From: Apis mellifera
Lineage: Eukaryota > Arthropoda > Insecta > Hymenoptera > Apidae
Assembly (NCBI RefSeq): GCF_003254395.2
Contig: NC_037645.1
Span: 11,531,229-11,595,228 of the forward strand
Length of the DNA: 64,000 nt
Direction of reading: 5' to 3'
In this document: in pieces, positions 1-14,900 of the stretch
Numbering within the stretch: position 1 is the first letter of the stretch
How the letters are laid out: each line of letters opens with the position of its first letter
Translations under genes and position numbers: made by a program
Notes under the pieces: model-generated
Database searches by the model: none
Seen by the model: the letters and a program-made list of their open reading frames with translations, nothing else
Told to the model about the DNA's origin: nothing

Positions 1-896
1 TGATATATATATATATATTTACATTAAAAGATAAATAAATCCGAACGAAATTCAATTGCATTTTCTGTAAGCCTATTTTTATTTTTATCAGATATCAGTG
101 AGAATCTCATTTACAGAAAAAATAAATTCAAAAGTATATAAATTTGATATTCGCTAAGATTAAAATGTATCGTGCTTTATATTTCTTTTATATCTTTGTC
201 TCTGAAAGTCTCTTTGACTGAAAAATTGATATACGAAAATATTTATAATACATCGTAAAGTAAATTTGCTTCTCTTCCTATTCTCTTTCTATTCTTAAAA
301 TATCTACATAAAAGAGATAAAAAAAAATATTCGCTAAGATAAAGATCTCTTGGCTCTGCAAGCCTCTCCCCCCTCGCATCTCCGACACGACCGAAAAAAT
401 TGAAAGCGTGTAACCCGACACGTTCTCTCGAGATAACAATATATATTTACATTCGATTCTCAAGGTTATAAAAATATCATTCGTGCCCCTCTCGAACGCT
501 CGCGTAAGCGAAACCTAGAAACTTATTTCGAAATGCATCGCCACTCGAAGAGGTTATGAAGGAGTTGGAAAAATTCGCGACACGTGCAATCTTTGCATCA
601 AGATGGCGGAACGCGATAACCGACCTATTTCTTCCCAACTTTCGATGCAACTTTTCGGGGGAAAGGGAAGCGAGAGAGAGAAGAAATATACATATACACA
701 AAATATACATATACACGAAATATACATATACACAAAATATACACTCTCCGACGAAACATAGATTCGTCGCTTTTTGTATTTTCACACAGATCTCCCCCTT
801 TCCTCCACTATAACAAATAACAACAATATCGTCGACACGAGAAATAATCGTCACCACTCCTTCCCCTTTCCTTCTCTCCCCCTCGCCATTTTCCAG
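1..896. other. Receptor-gene intron or upstream DNA, no gene seen
   Basis: AT-rich DNA with short simple repeats, including several copies of an ATATACAC-type motif around 690-745. No exon carrying the TM1-TM3 segments or a DRY motif of the receptor that starts at 897 could be found, so this stretch is probably intron. It ends in a pyrimidine-rich splice acceptor (CCATTTTCCAG) at 886-896. The open frames on either strand are not supported by any recognisable protein. Confidence 0.5.
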
Positions 897-3438
897 TGCG
901 TTCTTTTCGGCACGTTCATGATATGGTTCGCGAGCATCACTATCAACCTGGGCCCGACGTTTCTGAGCGGCGCTCTTGCAGCGAACACCGAGTCGGGTCA
1001 CAACGCGCCCAGCTGCCCACTTGTGCACGGCCCGTTCCGCCATTACATACTCAACGTCCTTTGGATCGCTATCAACATGATCTGCGTCGCACTCACCCTC
1101 ATCCATCTCAGGAAACTGCACAAAGATTTGACCAAAGCGAACGTCGAAGCGGTACGTATTATTATTATTATTATTACTATTATTATACTAACCGGCCGGT
1201 GGCAAGTTTTGTTTCCTTTCCCTTCGCGCTTCGTAAATAGGATCGCATGCATCAAGCTGCACGCGGCGGCGACGCCATCTACAATTCGCCATCTCAATCT
1301 ACAAGGAGAGGGGAGATGAAAGTATCGCTGTGTCGTCGTCATTGTTTCTTGTCGTTTGTCACGCGAGGAAGGATGATTCGAATTTGCGAGTGAATTGATA
1401 TTTCTTTTTTTTCTTTTTTGGTTACATCATCAAGTTTGACGACGAAAACGAATTCTGTATTTCCTCGTCGCATCATTATGCGGATAAATGCATGTTAACT
1501 TGGATCATATCATTTTTCGAATACAAGAGAGAAATACAAGACGCACACTTTCCTCGGAGCACGAAACGAAGTGTATTTTGATATAGAGAGAAGAATGTTT
1601 TTCTTTCTTTTTTTTTTTCTTCTTCTTCGATTATTTATTATTACTAGTAGCAATTATTATACACAGCTTATTCGACACAGCTGATTCTAAAAATCTAAAG
1701 TAATAATAATTGACTCAATGCACGATTGAATTAATTCAAGCCTTGAAAAAGTACGTATGTACATCGAATAGATGTATATACACGTGAATCGAAGAATCGA
1801 CTATTTCTTTCTTTTCTTTTTTTCTTTTTTTTTCATTTTTAACCGTATTGCATTATTGTATATAGTATATAGTTGTACATATAAATAATATAGTTTTTCT
1901 CACTTTGAGCACTTTTCTAATATAATTCTCGTAGATTTTTTATTATACACTTTTGTTACACAAGTTAAACAGTTTACTTTTCAACGAGTTATATAGTACA
2001 CCAGTAGAGATTATAATTCCTTCTAATATTATAGCTTTTTTACATACATAGTAGTAACAATAGTAGCGGTTACAATTGTTATTTCTAAATACAATAACAA
2101 TTATAAATAAATATATATATATATATAATTCGTTATTATTAATTTTTGCAGGAGCAAGATAATTTTGTATGAAATATAGTTTTTCTATAGAGAGAGAAAA
2201 TTTATCTCTTCTTAATTTATCTGTTCGCTTCGGATTCCTCTTGGACTTTTCCTTTCGCTCGAAAAACTTGTCAAACTTCTTTTTCAACACTTTACTGGTT
2301 ATTGCCGCAGTAATAACGCTTTCGCTTTTCTCCCTCCCCCCCCTTCCATTAAAAAGCACTTGACAACCGTTCGTATCGTGATCCTTTGTTTAAACTCACT
2401 CGCACCACATCGTAAAGTGAAAATTTCCTTGGGTGGCACGATGAATATTCACGATGAATATTCTCACCGCGTTAATCCGCGTGTAAATCTTCTTAATGTA
2501 TCCCTTAAGTTATTAAAAGAGGGTGATCAACGTCTCTACGTAATTACCTTTCCTCGTGTAAAATATCCTTTCGTTCGAGTATTAAATTATCGATGATTTT
2601 TTTTTAATAGTTTCCTCAGAATTTTTTTTCTCAAAATTTTCTTCTAAAAAAAAAAAATTCTTCGGAATAAAGAGAATAATGTCGTCGAAAAAAAAAAAAA
2701 AAGAAAGAAAAAGGGCAGCAGGTTGACGCATTGTCCGCAAACCGTGTCTGACTACAAAGAGGCTAATGCATCTCTCTCCTTGTCGCATACTTTCCATCAT
2801 CGAAAAGAACGATACGAACCGTTCTATGGAGCATTGATCGATCGATGGATCGATGGAAATGAAATGTTCTATATTTTGAATTTTTACTATTTCAAATCGT
2901 TCGAATTTTGAAACAGTAAAATTGAATTTTTTATATATTTAATTAATTTTTTTTTTTAATAAAATTCTGCAGAAAACAGATATTGGAAAATTTCAAAAAA
3001 ATTTTTTTTTTATCACAGATACTCCAAATTGTACATTTCAATAATTGTCGACCAAAGATATTGGAAATTGGGAGTTTTCACAATTCTTCCACGTCGTTTT
3101 ATATTTTTCTTCTTATTAATAATCGTATTTCGCGCGCTTTTTAACGAAAGTTTTCCTCGAATGTGAGGTAAAATTCAAACGAAAAGTGGACACGTGGATA
3201 GAAATTTGCGATCCTTTTGATCCTCGATGAGTCAACCGGTGCAGTAATTATTCATACAGCATCGTGTTCACCAGCAGAGTGTTAATTCGAAGAAAATTGA
3301 ACAATTTATTATTCAAATTTTGGCTCCTACGATTTACCAGCCAGTTAAAGCCGCGATGGCTGTTGATCAGAGCGGTAATTAGTTTTCGTTTTCGTTTTCG
3401 TTGCGCGTACAATCCGCTTAACAGCAACCCGGAAGTTG

Positions 3439-3480
<42 letters not shown>

Positions 3481-6400
3481 ATTTAAGCATCTCATAATTT
3501 AATAAACAATAATAGCAGCTTTAGAAAATGAAAATAGTGCATTGATATTTCATTTTACAACATTTAGAAATATTTTAGATAGATAAAGTTTAAGTATAAT
3601 TCGACGAGCGATTTTAGTAGTGAATTTAATAATTTTTTCGATTTTCGTAAATTTAGATTTTTGTTTCACAAAATTGATTTGCCACTTTTTAGATATTTTT
3701 AGATACTTTTTTTTTTTAGTTTAGTTTTTAGTTTAATTTGATTTAATCGTTGGAAAATTTAACTTAATCATTTTAAAATTTATTAAATTTAATCCTCTGT
3801 TAATGTGAAAATTTTTCTTTAAAAAATTAATTCGCGCAAAAATTAATTTACTTCACAGATTCGAGATAGAGAAATGGGGTGATTTAATGATAAATTGCCT
3901 TAGAAAATTTCGTTCTCTACTGAAAAAAATAATCGATTTTTGTATCAGGTAAAGGTAGCACTACTAACAATTCTCGTGAATACAACGGGTAACCAACAAA
4001 CGAATGCGGTTCCTGAAAATTCTGCCGCATCCACGAATGGTGGCACGCCCAAGGTAATAATAAATAATAAATAATTAACTATAAAAAAAAAAATCTTTCT
4101 CTTTCTCAAGAAAGATGATACAAAATTTCAATTAACTAACTTTCCTAACCAATTTTTTGAGGTTTCAATTAATTATTGATTCTATCCACAATTCTATCTA
4201 AAATTATTTTCTTTTTTTTTCTCTCTCTAATTTTGAATCGTAAAAAATTCCAATTTTTGCTCAATTTGTTATATCGAACTTGTACTTGTACGTTGAGCAA
4301 ATAAAGAAGAGAAAAAAGAAATCACGTATCAGCATATGATTTTCTCTCTTGTAAAAAAAAAAGCATACATTACTCAAAAGAAAGGAAAAAAAAAAAAAAA
4401 ATCACATTTCCAAATAATCGATATTCCAATAATCAAATACGCAGCAGCAGCTTACGAGTTTCGCACGAACGATTCAATTTGTCAAATTACAATTCAGGAA
4501 AAAATGTATTTTTTTATTTTATTTTATAAAATATCGCCATCATCGCACAATTTTTCTTGGTGTCGAATCCTCGAATTTAAAAAGAATAATAAAAAAAAAA
4601 AAAAAGAAAGAATCCCTATTGCAATTTTTTCATTGTCCTTGTTCGTCCCTCTTCGTCGTAATAATTCAAATCCTTCCGCGAAACGAAACGAAACGAAACG
4701 AACCGAACCGAACCGAACCGAACCGAACCGAACCGAACCGAACCGAACCGAACCGAACCGGTGTACGCACGATCACCGGTTCATTTCTCCTCGTAACCTC
4801 GTTCGCATTGTTCGAATCCCCACCACCTCATTATTGGAGACACCCTGCGCGGGATACGCGCGACAATCGCGAGAGAAAGAGGTCTCACGGCTCTAGACAA
4901 GGAACGAGAAGCGTCGAGCCTCTCTTCCCCCTCCCCACCCACCACATTTCGCTCCGTTCGTTTCCCCTAAAAGGGAAGTATTGCTTCAGAGGAGCGGGGC
5001 AGCGGAGGAGCACCGAAAAATGAGGAATTACTTAAAGAGGATGGAGAGGGAGGGCGTGCAGAGAGTGAAGATGTTTCTGGTGATCACCGCCGCGTACGGA
5101 ATCTTTTGGGGACCACTGTTCTTCGTCACCCTGGTGGATCATCCTATCATCGGTAATCCAACCGGTTACGAGGTAAATTTATCCTTTTTGCTACGCTATT
5201 TGTGTGAGTAAGATGTGTGTGTATATATGTGTGTGTCGATTCGTTATCTCTGTTGAATGGAGAGAGCAAAGGGAGGGAAAAAATTTTCTTATGTATTCTC
5301 ATTTTACCGTCGGTCGGTAATTAGGATCCGAAAGAGCTTACCTACAGGATCTCGTTAATTCAACACTGCGTGAATTAAGGCCACCTCCCCTTCCGGTGTA
5401 TATCGGATTATAAAGATTTTAAATTTTAAATCACCAGTTCGGTCCTCTTTACATTTTACCAGATCTCCAATTCCTTCATTCGTTCGCTCGATACTCTTTC
5501 TCTCTCTTTTTTTATCTCTTTCTCAAGACAATCAATTATTCAATGATCCGCAGCAAGTAATAAAATCTTCGGAGCGAAATTCTCGAAAGAGAATATATTT
5601 AAATAATATCGCAAACTTTTATTACTTTTATTAACAAATTTTTTCGTTTCATTCTTTTCGCGAGATACGCGCCACTTCTTCTTAACCGATCGAACACGCA
5701 GAAGCTTCTCGAACGAACGGCGCCTGCGCCGAATTCACGCCGGAATCGAATGCGTTTTATTTTGACGCGCAATACGAATTCGAACTCTCTCTCATCTTCT
5801 CCTGTACGAAAACGTTTTCCACATTTCTTTTTTCTTTCTTTCTTTTTTGTTTTCATACCAAGTATATATAATTGCGAGAGAATAAATTCGAAAGATCACG
5901 AAAGAATTTTAATAAATTGCAGGTGACTCTACATATCGCGTACATTCACGCATTCGTGAACCCGGTGCTTTTCCTCAGCCTGCACCGTGGTCTGCGTCAA
6001 GGTCTTTCGGAATTCTTCTGCGGCTGCTGCGAGGTGATCGCCAGCTGGATCCTGGGTCCAAGCATACCCGTCGAGAGTGCGGTGCAACCACCGCGGTACC
6101 AAGAGCCGATCGAGGCGGTCCCTTCGCCCCCCGAGCCCCCCCTGGTTCAGCCTAACGCGTGTCCAGATCTGACGGACGTGGCCCTCCTCAAACCGCCCTT
6201 GCCGCCCACCGGCAAACACTTACTGGTACTTGCGAGCAAACCTTCATTCTCTCAAACTTTCCTTTCGACTATCATATCTCCGTTTAAATTGCGAATCGAA
6301 AGCGAAACAACGGAATGTTTTTATTATTGGCTCGTGAGGAATGGCTTTTTAAATTTAAGTTGTTGGTAGTTGATAAGCTAATTTCATTACTTATCGATCG

Positions 6401-6956
6401 AGTTGCATCCTTTTCAGCATGACCGATAGCTGTTAATTGTTTAATCGGAAATTAAAGTAGTTGTGAATTAATCGTTAAATTCAATTCGTAATTTGTTTGG
6501 ACCTAAGTTCGATGTTTGGTAACGTGATCATGCGTTACTTCTCGAAGAGGATGTATTAGAAGGATAAAATTATCAATGGCACTGTAGGTAATGTAGAAAT
6601 TATTAAGGAACGATTAAAAAAGATCGAATTACAATTGATTATAATTGCATGATTCTTACAGTTCTATAGCATGCAAAGAAACTCTATGATGTTCGTGATT
6701 AATCAAGGTGTCTTTCTCTACACTTTCTGTTTAAGATTAACTAATCGTAATTAATCGCGGAATTAAAACCGTACAGGACGACTCCGTGATCGTACCACCG
6801 GATCCATGGATTCTGGTGTCAAGATCGAAAAGCACGTCGAGCATTTACCAGGAAGATGTTAGTAGAAGATCGAGCATATTAATACCCCCGCCCCTGAAAT
6901 TAAGCGACTCGAAAGTGAACGTCAGCCCGATTAGCAGCGATCTCCCTAGCGAATGA
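897..6956 (+). CDS. Class A G-protein-coupled receptor, 3' part (TM4 to C-terminus)
   Basis: Five exons, 897-1151, 3949-4053, 4990-5172, 5923-6225 and 6777-6956, splice in phase 0 at GT-AG sites to give 341 codons plus TGA. Exon 1 holds TM4 (WFASITINLGPTFL region), an extracellular loop 2 cysteine (SCPLVHGP) and TM5 (YILNVLWIAINMICVALTL). Exon 2 encodes a hydrophilic third intracellular loop. Exon 3 carries a basic stretch, then TM6 (VKMFLVITAAYGIFWGPLFF) with FWGP in place of the usual CWxP. Exon 4 has TM7 with NPVLF, a variant of NPxxY, followed by helix 8 and an FCGCC cluster that may be palmitoylated. Exon 5 is a Ser-rich tail. This architecture fits a rhodopsin-family receptor that would sit in the plasma membrane and signal through heterotrimeric G proteins. 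The ligand cannot be told from sequence; an insect orphan or neuropeptide receptor is an inference. TM1-TM3 and the DRY motif lie left of the window, so the gene is 5' partial here. Introns are 2797, 936, 750 and 551 bp. Confidence 0.85.
1152..3948 (+). other. Receptor intron between TM5 and loop-3 exons
   Basis: A 2.8 kb AT-rich intron starting with GTACGT and ending with TATCAG. It holds homopolymer runs and ATT/TTA repeats, and an AT dinucleotide array at 3442-3477. The open frames at 1943-2363 and 3248-3497 are low-complexity and match no protein I recognise. Confidence 0.7.
3442..3477. repeat. (AT)n microsatellite
   Basis: An uninterrupted run of about 18 AT units inside a receptor intron. 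Confidence 0.95.
4681..4760. repeat. Pentanucleotide microsatellite AAACG / AACCG
   Basis: A tandem pentamer array in the receptor intron, beginning with AAACG units and changing to AACCG units for about 12 copies. A single base substitution spread through the array explains the two blocks. On the plus strand it reads as Glu-Pro-Asn-Arg-Thr repeats, which is an artefact of the period rather than coding. Confidence 0.95.
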
Positions 6957-8120
6957 TTGCCTGGGAGAAAAAAAAAAAAATGTTCTCGATAGAAAATATT
7001 CGTTCGACCAATTGAACTGTTCTGATAAATTAATTTTAAATATACTCTTCTTTATCGATGAATGGTATATATTTTAGTATCGTTTATTATTTTATGCGAG
7101 ATAAGAAATTTGTAACATTTATATCGAATCTTGTTTTCCAAGATATTTATAATTTCTGACAATGTTTGTCAAAACTTTGTCAAACAAAAAAAAAAAAGAA
7201 AAAAGAAAGAAACCAAAGAAACTTGTGTCCAATGAAATATTGAGAGTTTCAAAGTGTTCGAACAACTTTCGAAGAGGAAAGAATCACAAAACGTTCACTT
7301 CTCAGTCGATAAGACAGAGATCTTTATCGGAGACATTCTTTGAGCATAAAGATTCTCCTCCTCCGTAAACGAGGAAGATAAAAGCGTTGCCAAAAAGAAA
7401 AAAAAAAAAAAAGGTTCTTCGAGGAACCGTCCAAAAGTCTTCAAAAATTGCCAAACCACGAAAAAAAAAAAAAAAGGGATAAAAAATATGTAGGTGATAA
7501 TCTTTCGTCGACATTAAGCACGTTTCCATGTAAAACTTCGCTTTCTAGATGACTACTCTATTTAGGTAACGCCAGTTTGAAAAAAAAATTATAAAAAAGA
7601 GAGAGAAAGAGAGAGATGAAGAAAAAAAAAAAAGAAGGTAGCGATTATTAAAGTAGAAAGTACAGGAAGTAAAAAAAAAAAAAAAAAAAAAAAAAATCAC
7701 CAACAAACGTATAGTTCCTTTAATTGTGAATCGAAAAAGGCATTAGCTGCACCAACTAGTGATTAATTAAGCGATTAAATTAGGGGATACGTTAGATAGT
7801 CTGCACCTTCGAATGAGCTTTCCACTCAACTGGGGACTCAAAATGAATCGAGTTTTTTGTCTCGATTATTATTACTATTATTATATATTATTTATTATTA
7901 ACGTTATTATACGGACTTATTATACGGATATATTATACAGATGCGCAGATGCATGTACACGTATACAGGGTGTGCGAGAAATAAATGCCACGGACTTGAA
8001 TTGTTTCGACAAGTGAACAGTGAAAGTAAATTGTAATAAAAATTTTTATTTGAGTTAATAATATATGTAAGGAATTTATATGTATTATTGTTCGAAAATG
8101 TGTGCCAATAAAATTTAAAA
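6957..8120 (+). other. Likely 3' UTR and flank of the receptor gene
   Basis: AT-rich DNA after the receptor stop codon with many A-runs. Candidate polyadenylation hexamers AATAAA occur at 8035-8040 and 8107-8112. No coding potential is visible. Confidence 0.4.
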
Positions 8121-10814
<2,694 letters not shown>

Positions 10815-10988
10815 ATGAAAATAATTTTTACGATTTTGAATATTCAAATTATAGCTCTTCTATTACTGTATAGCGTCAGGTTTGTCAACAAAGCCGAGAT
10901 AAGCGATCCTAGCAAACGACCTTTCTCGCCCGTCTGCCGTCCTAAGAGACTTCTTTCCAGCAATAAACAGTATATTACTCTCGTCTAA
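10815..10988 (+). CDS. Candidate small secreted peptide precursor (57 aa)
   Basis: An ATG-to-TAA frame of 57 residues lies in a GC-richer block within very AT-rich intergenic DNA. Residues 1-27 (MKIIFTILNIQIIALLLLYS, then a short tract ending NKA) resemble a signal peptide with a hydrophobic core and a small residue at the expected cleavage site. The remaining 30 residues contain two Lys-Arg pairs flanking a short proline-rich, single-cysteine segment (KRPFSPVCRPKR), the layout of a neuropeptide or antimicrobial prepropeptide. An AATAAA hexamer follows at 11092-11097. I do not recognise the family. One caution: a fair splice acceptor (CTTCTATTACTGTATAG) ends at 10873, exactly where the GC-rich part starts. 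The block could therefore be an exon of another gene, with the signal-like N-terminus a coincidence. The minus strand is also open here for about 46 codons but lacks a good start or donor. Confidence 0.4.
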   Translation: MKIIFTILNIQIIALLLLYSVRFVNKAEISDPSKRPFSPVCRPKRLLSSNKQYITLV

Positions 10989-11931
10989 CAACTTATGATT
11001 CTACTAAGGATTCCCTTTGGAATCACGTTGAAATATCGACAATTGCATAATACGATTTATCCTCCGTGCACATAATATTTACTAAGTTACAAATAAAAAG
11101 AAAAAGATGCAATACCATAAGATGGTAATAAACAAAGGTAAATAGTAATGGAAAATAAATGAATAATTTGAATAAAATGTGAAGAAAATAAAAGAAGAAA
11201 TTTGAAAAAAGAGTGTATAAATGAAATAAGTAAAGTGAATAAAGTAATTAATAACTTGAACGAAATAAACGAATTGTATAAATAAAATAAAATAAAGAAA
11301 TAAATATTAAAGAATAAAAAATTATAGATTGAACGAAGTTTTATGCGTTTTAGTTGATATTGTGGATAAAATTTAAAAAAGAATTATATGTATATCTTTT
11401 AATATATAATATTTTACTTCTTTATTATATTTCTTTATTGAAGAAATATTTCATAAAACCAATTTGTAAAAATAGAGATATTTCATTCAAAGAAAAAAAT
11501 TCCATTATACAGACGAATCGATAAATCCATTAAAAAAAATCGTGTCAGCGGAGAAACTCATTAAACCATGCAAATTTTACCATTTTCATTTTGTCTTATT
11601 TTTATTCGAAACAAGATTAGTCCAGTTATTATAATCATTCAAACGAGAAAAATCCAGATAGTTGGTAAAAAAAAAATCTATTTAAAAAATTCTGATAAAT
11701 TGTAATCTTTCCTAAGTAAAATTATTTTAAAAAATAATTAATATGTTGAATCGCACAAAAGCAATATGCTCGTATTTTTAAAATCCCTAATTAAATCTCA
11801 AGATAAAATTTTAATATTGCATCATTATTAATTGCAATATTATTTACCGAATTTTTAACGTCAAATAAAAATCATGTCATCTAAATGTAATGTTAAAAAA
11901 TTATTATTATTATTATAAAATTAAAACTTAC
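10989..11931. other. AT-rich stretch downstream of the last visible midasin exon
   Basis: Apart from the possible 3' end of the small peptide gene, this is AT-rich DNA with AATAAA-like simple repeats (about 11100-11320). Reading the minus strand beyond the midasin donor at 11931 gives no continuation of the protein in any frame. Confidence 0.6.
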
Positions 11932-14900
11932 CTGTTCGAAGCCACCCAAAATTTCCGTAGTGTCCATTGCAGAATTTACGACGAGCGATTTGAGCTTCCG
12001 TCCAGTCAAATTTGCGAGAAGATGAACGAGACTACTTTTCCCGGTTCCAGATCCTCCAACCTATCGTAGAATTAATAATAACAATATTATAAAAGTATAA
12101 CCAATAAAAAAATAAATAGTAAAATATTATTTTTACTTAAAAATTATTATAGTCTCATTTTTTTCCAAAATCTTTACAAAAATTTTCATTTGAAATTATC
12201 ATTATCATTATCCGTAAAAAAAAAATAAAATAAAAATAATTTTTAAAACATAATTTGATCAAGGAAATAAGATAAGCTGTTTTAAAAAACTTACGAGAAT
12301 AGACATCCAATTCATGTTAACACATTGTGCAAGTCCTTTAAGAATAATTTTCTGCTCCCTTAGAAGTAGCAAATCATTGTTTTCATAAATCGCAGAATCG
12401 TTACGATCCAATACTTCATCTCCCAAAAAAATCTTCTCTTTCGTCAAGTAAATTGGAAATTCTGGATCTGGCAAATGCCAATCATTCTGCGAAAATATCC
12501 TGTTATATATGTCGATTATCTGTAATTTAATAAAAAAAAATTACAACAAAATTACAACAATATATATACATACATTATACATTAAAAAATGAATTATATA
12601 AAGAAGAATATTTAATATGCCAAATATTATTATACTTACCTTTTTTTTATCTTCATTTGTTCTCATTCTGTTTATATAAATTAACTGAGCACCATTTCCA
12701 GGATTGAATATTTTTTCTTTACTCAATCTAAAACCTGCCATCATTATTTCACACCATCTGGTAACATCTCTAAGATTCATTTCCCAAGGTGATCCTGAAT
12801 GGCCCCAGGTAATTCCAATCTGAGAGCTTAATTCTTCATTAAACTGTATCATCTTATCGAGTAAATCTTCTGATAATTCCGGAAATTGAACATTTAGAAT
12901 GAACTTTAAATCGCTCTGTTCGAGAGCATCTACAAAAACCTAAACAAATAAAATTCAAATAAAAAAAAATTTTTGATAAATTATATTTTCATGTACCTAT
13001 TATTTCTATTTATTTCTATTTATTGATAAGCTTGTTTTTAATATTTTAGCTTTTAATTATAAATATTTCGTATTATAAAAAACAAAGTCCTATAATTTTA
13101 TCCCTTAAAAATATTTATAATAAGATCAATAACAGTTTACAAATTACAATACAAATTAGTTTTAATACAAATAAGAAGAAAGAATGATCAATAACCAATA
13201 TTCTTAAATATAACATTAAGAAAAAAAATTGCAAAATCTATAATCTCTAATCTATATTAATAATTTTTATTATTACTTTAAATTTTATATTCTAACTTTT
13301 TTAATTATCCTTATTCTACATCTTAATTAATGTTAAGAAAAATCATATAAGAAATAATGAATTATAGAAGTGAATTACAAATGACAAAATAAATTTACAA
13401 AAGAAAAATACTAATTCTCATAATATGACTTCATTTGGAAAGTATCAAGGCAAAAAAAGAGAACTGTTAATCCTATAACGAAAAAAAAAAAAAAAATTAA
13501 GACATTGTTATTACAAAACAGATACTATAATGAATAAAATCTAGTAAATCTTAAACCACTGAACTCGATATCATATATTTTAATGTGCCACTTTTAGCAG
13601 CGAGAATATCTAGCGACATTAGAAGCCATCTAGTGGCAATTGTAGTTACTATTGATCCCAATAGCCGATCGTAACGTGAAATTAATTACACATATAAACA
13701 ATGATCAGAATATGTTATATATTAAATTAAATTTTTTTTATATATTCTGATTTAAAAAAATTCTTAAAAAGTCTTTAACAAAAAATTTTATATAGCGTGC
13801 TAAACAATGTATTATTATTTTGAACAAAATTTGAAAAGACATCTTACTTGTGTAAAACGGTTCAAAAATGACTTTGGAAGACCTCTTCTAGCTCCACCTT
13901 GACGAAGAGGATTTTGACAGCCAAATAATCGAGTTCCTGACTTCACAATAAAAGACATTCCTAATTCTGGAATATAAATTTCACCACGATGATCAAGACA
14001 GGCATTTAATCCTTCGAGAACTGACTGGGACGCAAGATTTAATTCATCCAGAAGAATCCAATCTCCATTTTTGAGAGCTCTTAAAAAGGGACCATCCCTC
14101 CATGAAAATTCACCAGGCTTCCCTCCTTCCACTGGTAAATCAGCTCCAAACAAATCCGAAATATCTGTTTGATCACTTAGATTTAGTCTAAGAAGATGAT
14201 GTCCAGATGCTCTAGCAAGTGCAGAAACTAAACTAGTTTTGCCAACTCCTGGACTACCTTCCAATAAGATTGGTTTCCTTAATTGTAAAGCACGTAAAAC
14301 TTTTAGAGTATTCATTTTTGTTGTTGGACTTGAAAAAGCAAATTGTATATTGTTTGGAATTTGTTCATTCCCCTTTTTCACGTAAAATGGATGAATTCCA
14401 AATTTATCTTTATGATATTCAATATCAAATTCCTTATAATTTAATATTAATTCAGATTTTAATGTATTTTGTATTTGCTGTTGAATAAATTTCAATGCTG
14501 AATCCTTAAAATCTTTTAATTTTCTTGAATTTTCTGCAGCGGTCAAACCAGATCCAAGTCCATCAATATAGCTTAAAGCTGCACCATGGAAGAAGGCATC
14601 TCCTATTTTTAAATTTTCACAACAATTAACAAAATTGACCCATGTAAGTATATCTCTGACACTAACAACAAGTTTCTTTCCTATTTCCATAGATTGTAAC
14701 CATTTAATAAACTCTATTATCGCTGTAGAAACATTTTTCTTGAATTCCTTATGTAAATTATGTTCTATAATGCATTTAAGATCATCCATTGAAACACAAC
14801 CTTCGCACCAAATTTCCGTAAATCTATTTCTAAGGGCTGGTGAAAGTTCTTTTTTACCGTAATCACCGCCAGGATTCATTGTACCAACAAAAATAAAATT

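Noticed and set aside
4800..4825. GTTCGAATCCC resembling a tRNA T-loop
   Set aside because: No complementary acceptor stem, A-box or anticodon arm about 50-70 bases upstream; it lies in a receptor intron.
4336..5023. Plus-strand frames of 186 and 134 codons
   Set aside because: Intronic; they arise from A-runs and the AACCG pentamer array and are crossed by the receptor acceptor at 4989.
10860..10995. Minus-strand frame of about 46 codons (contains SNILFIAGKKSLRTADG) as a midasin exon
   Set aside because: It does not resemble the sequence expected after LGGFEQ in midasin, lacks a convincing donor, and is opposite a better plus-strand candidate.
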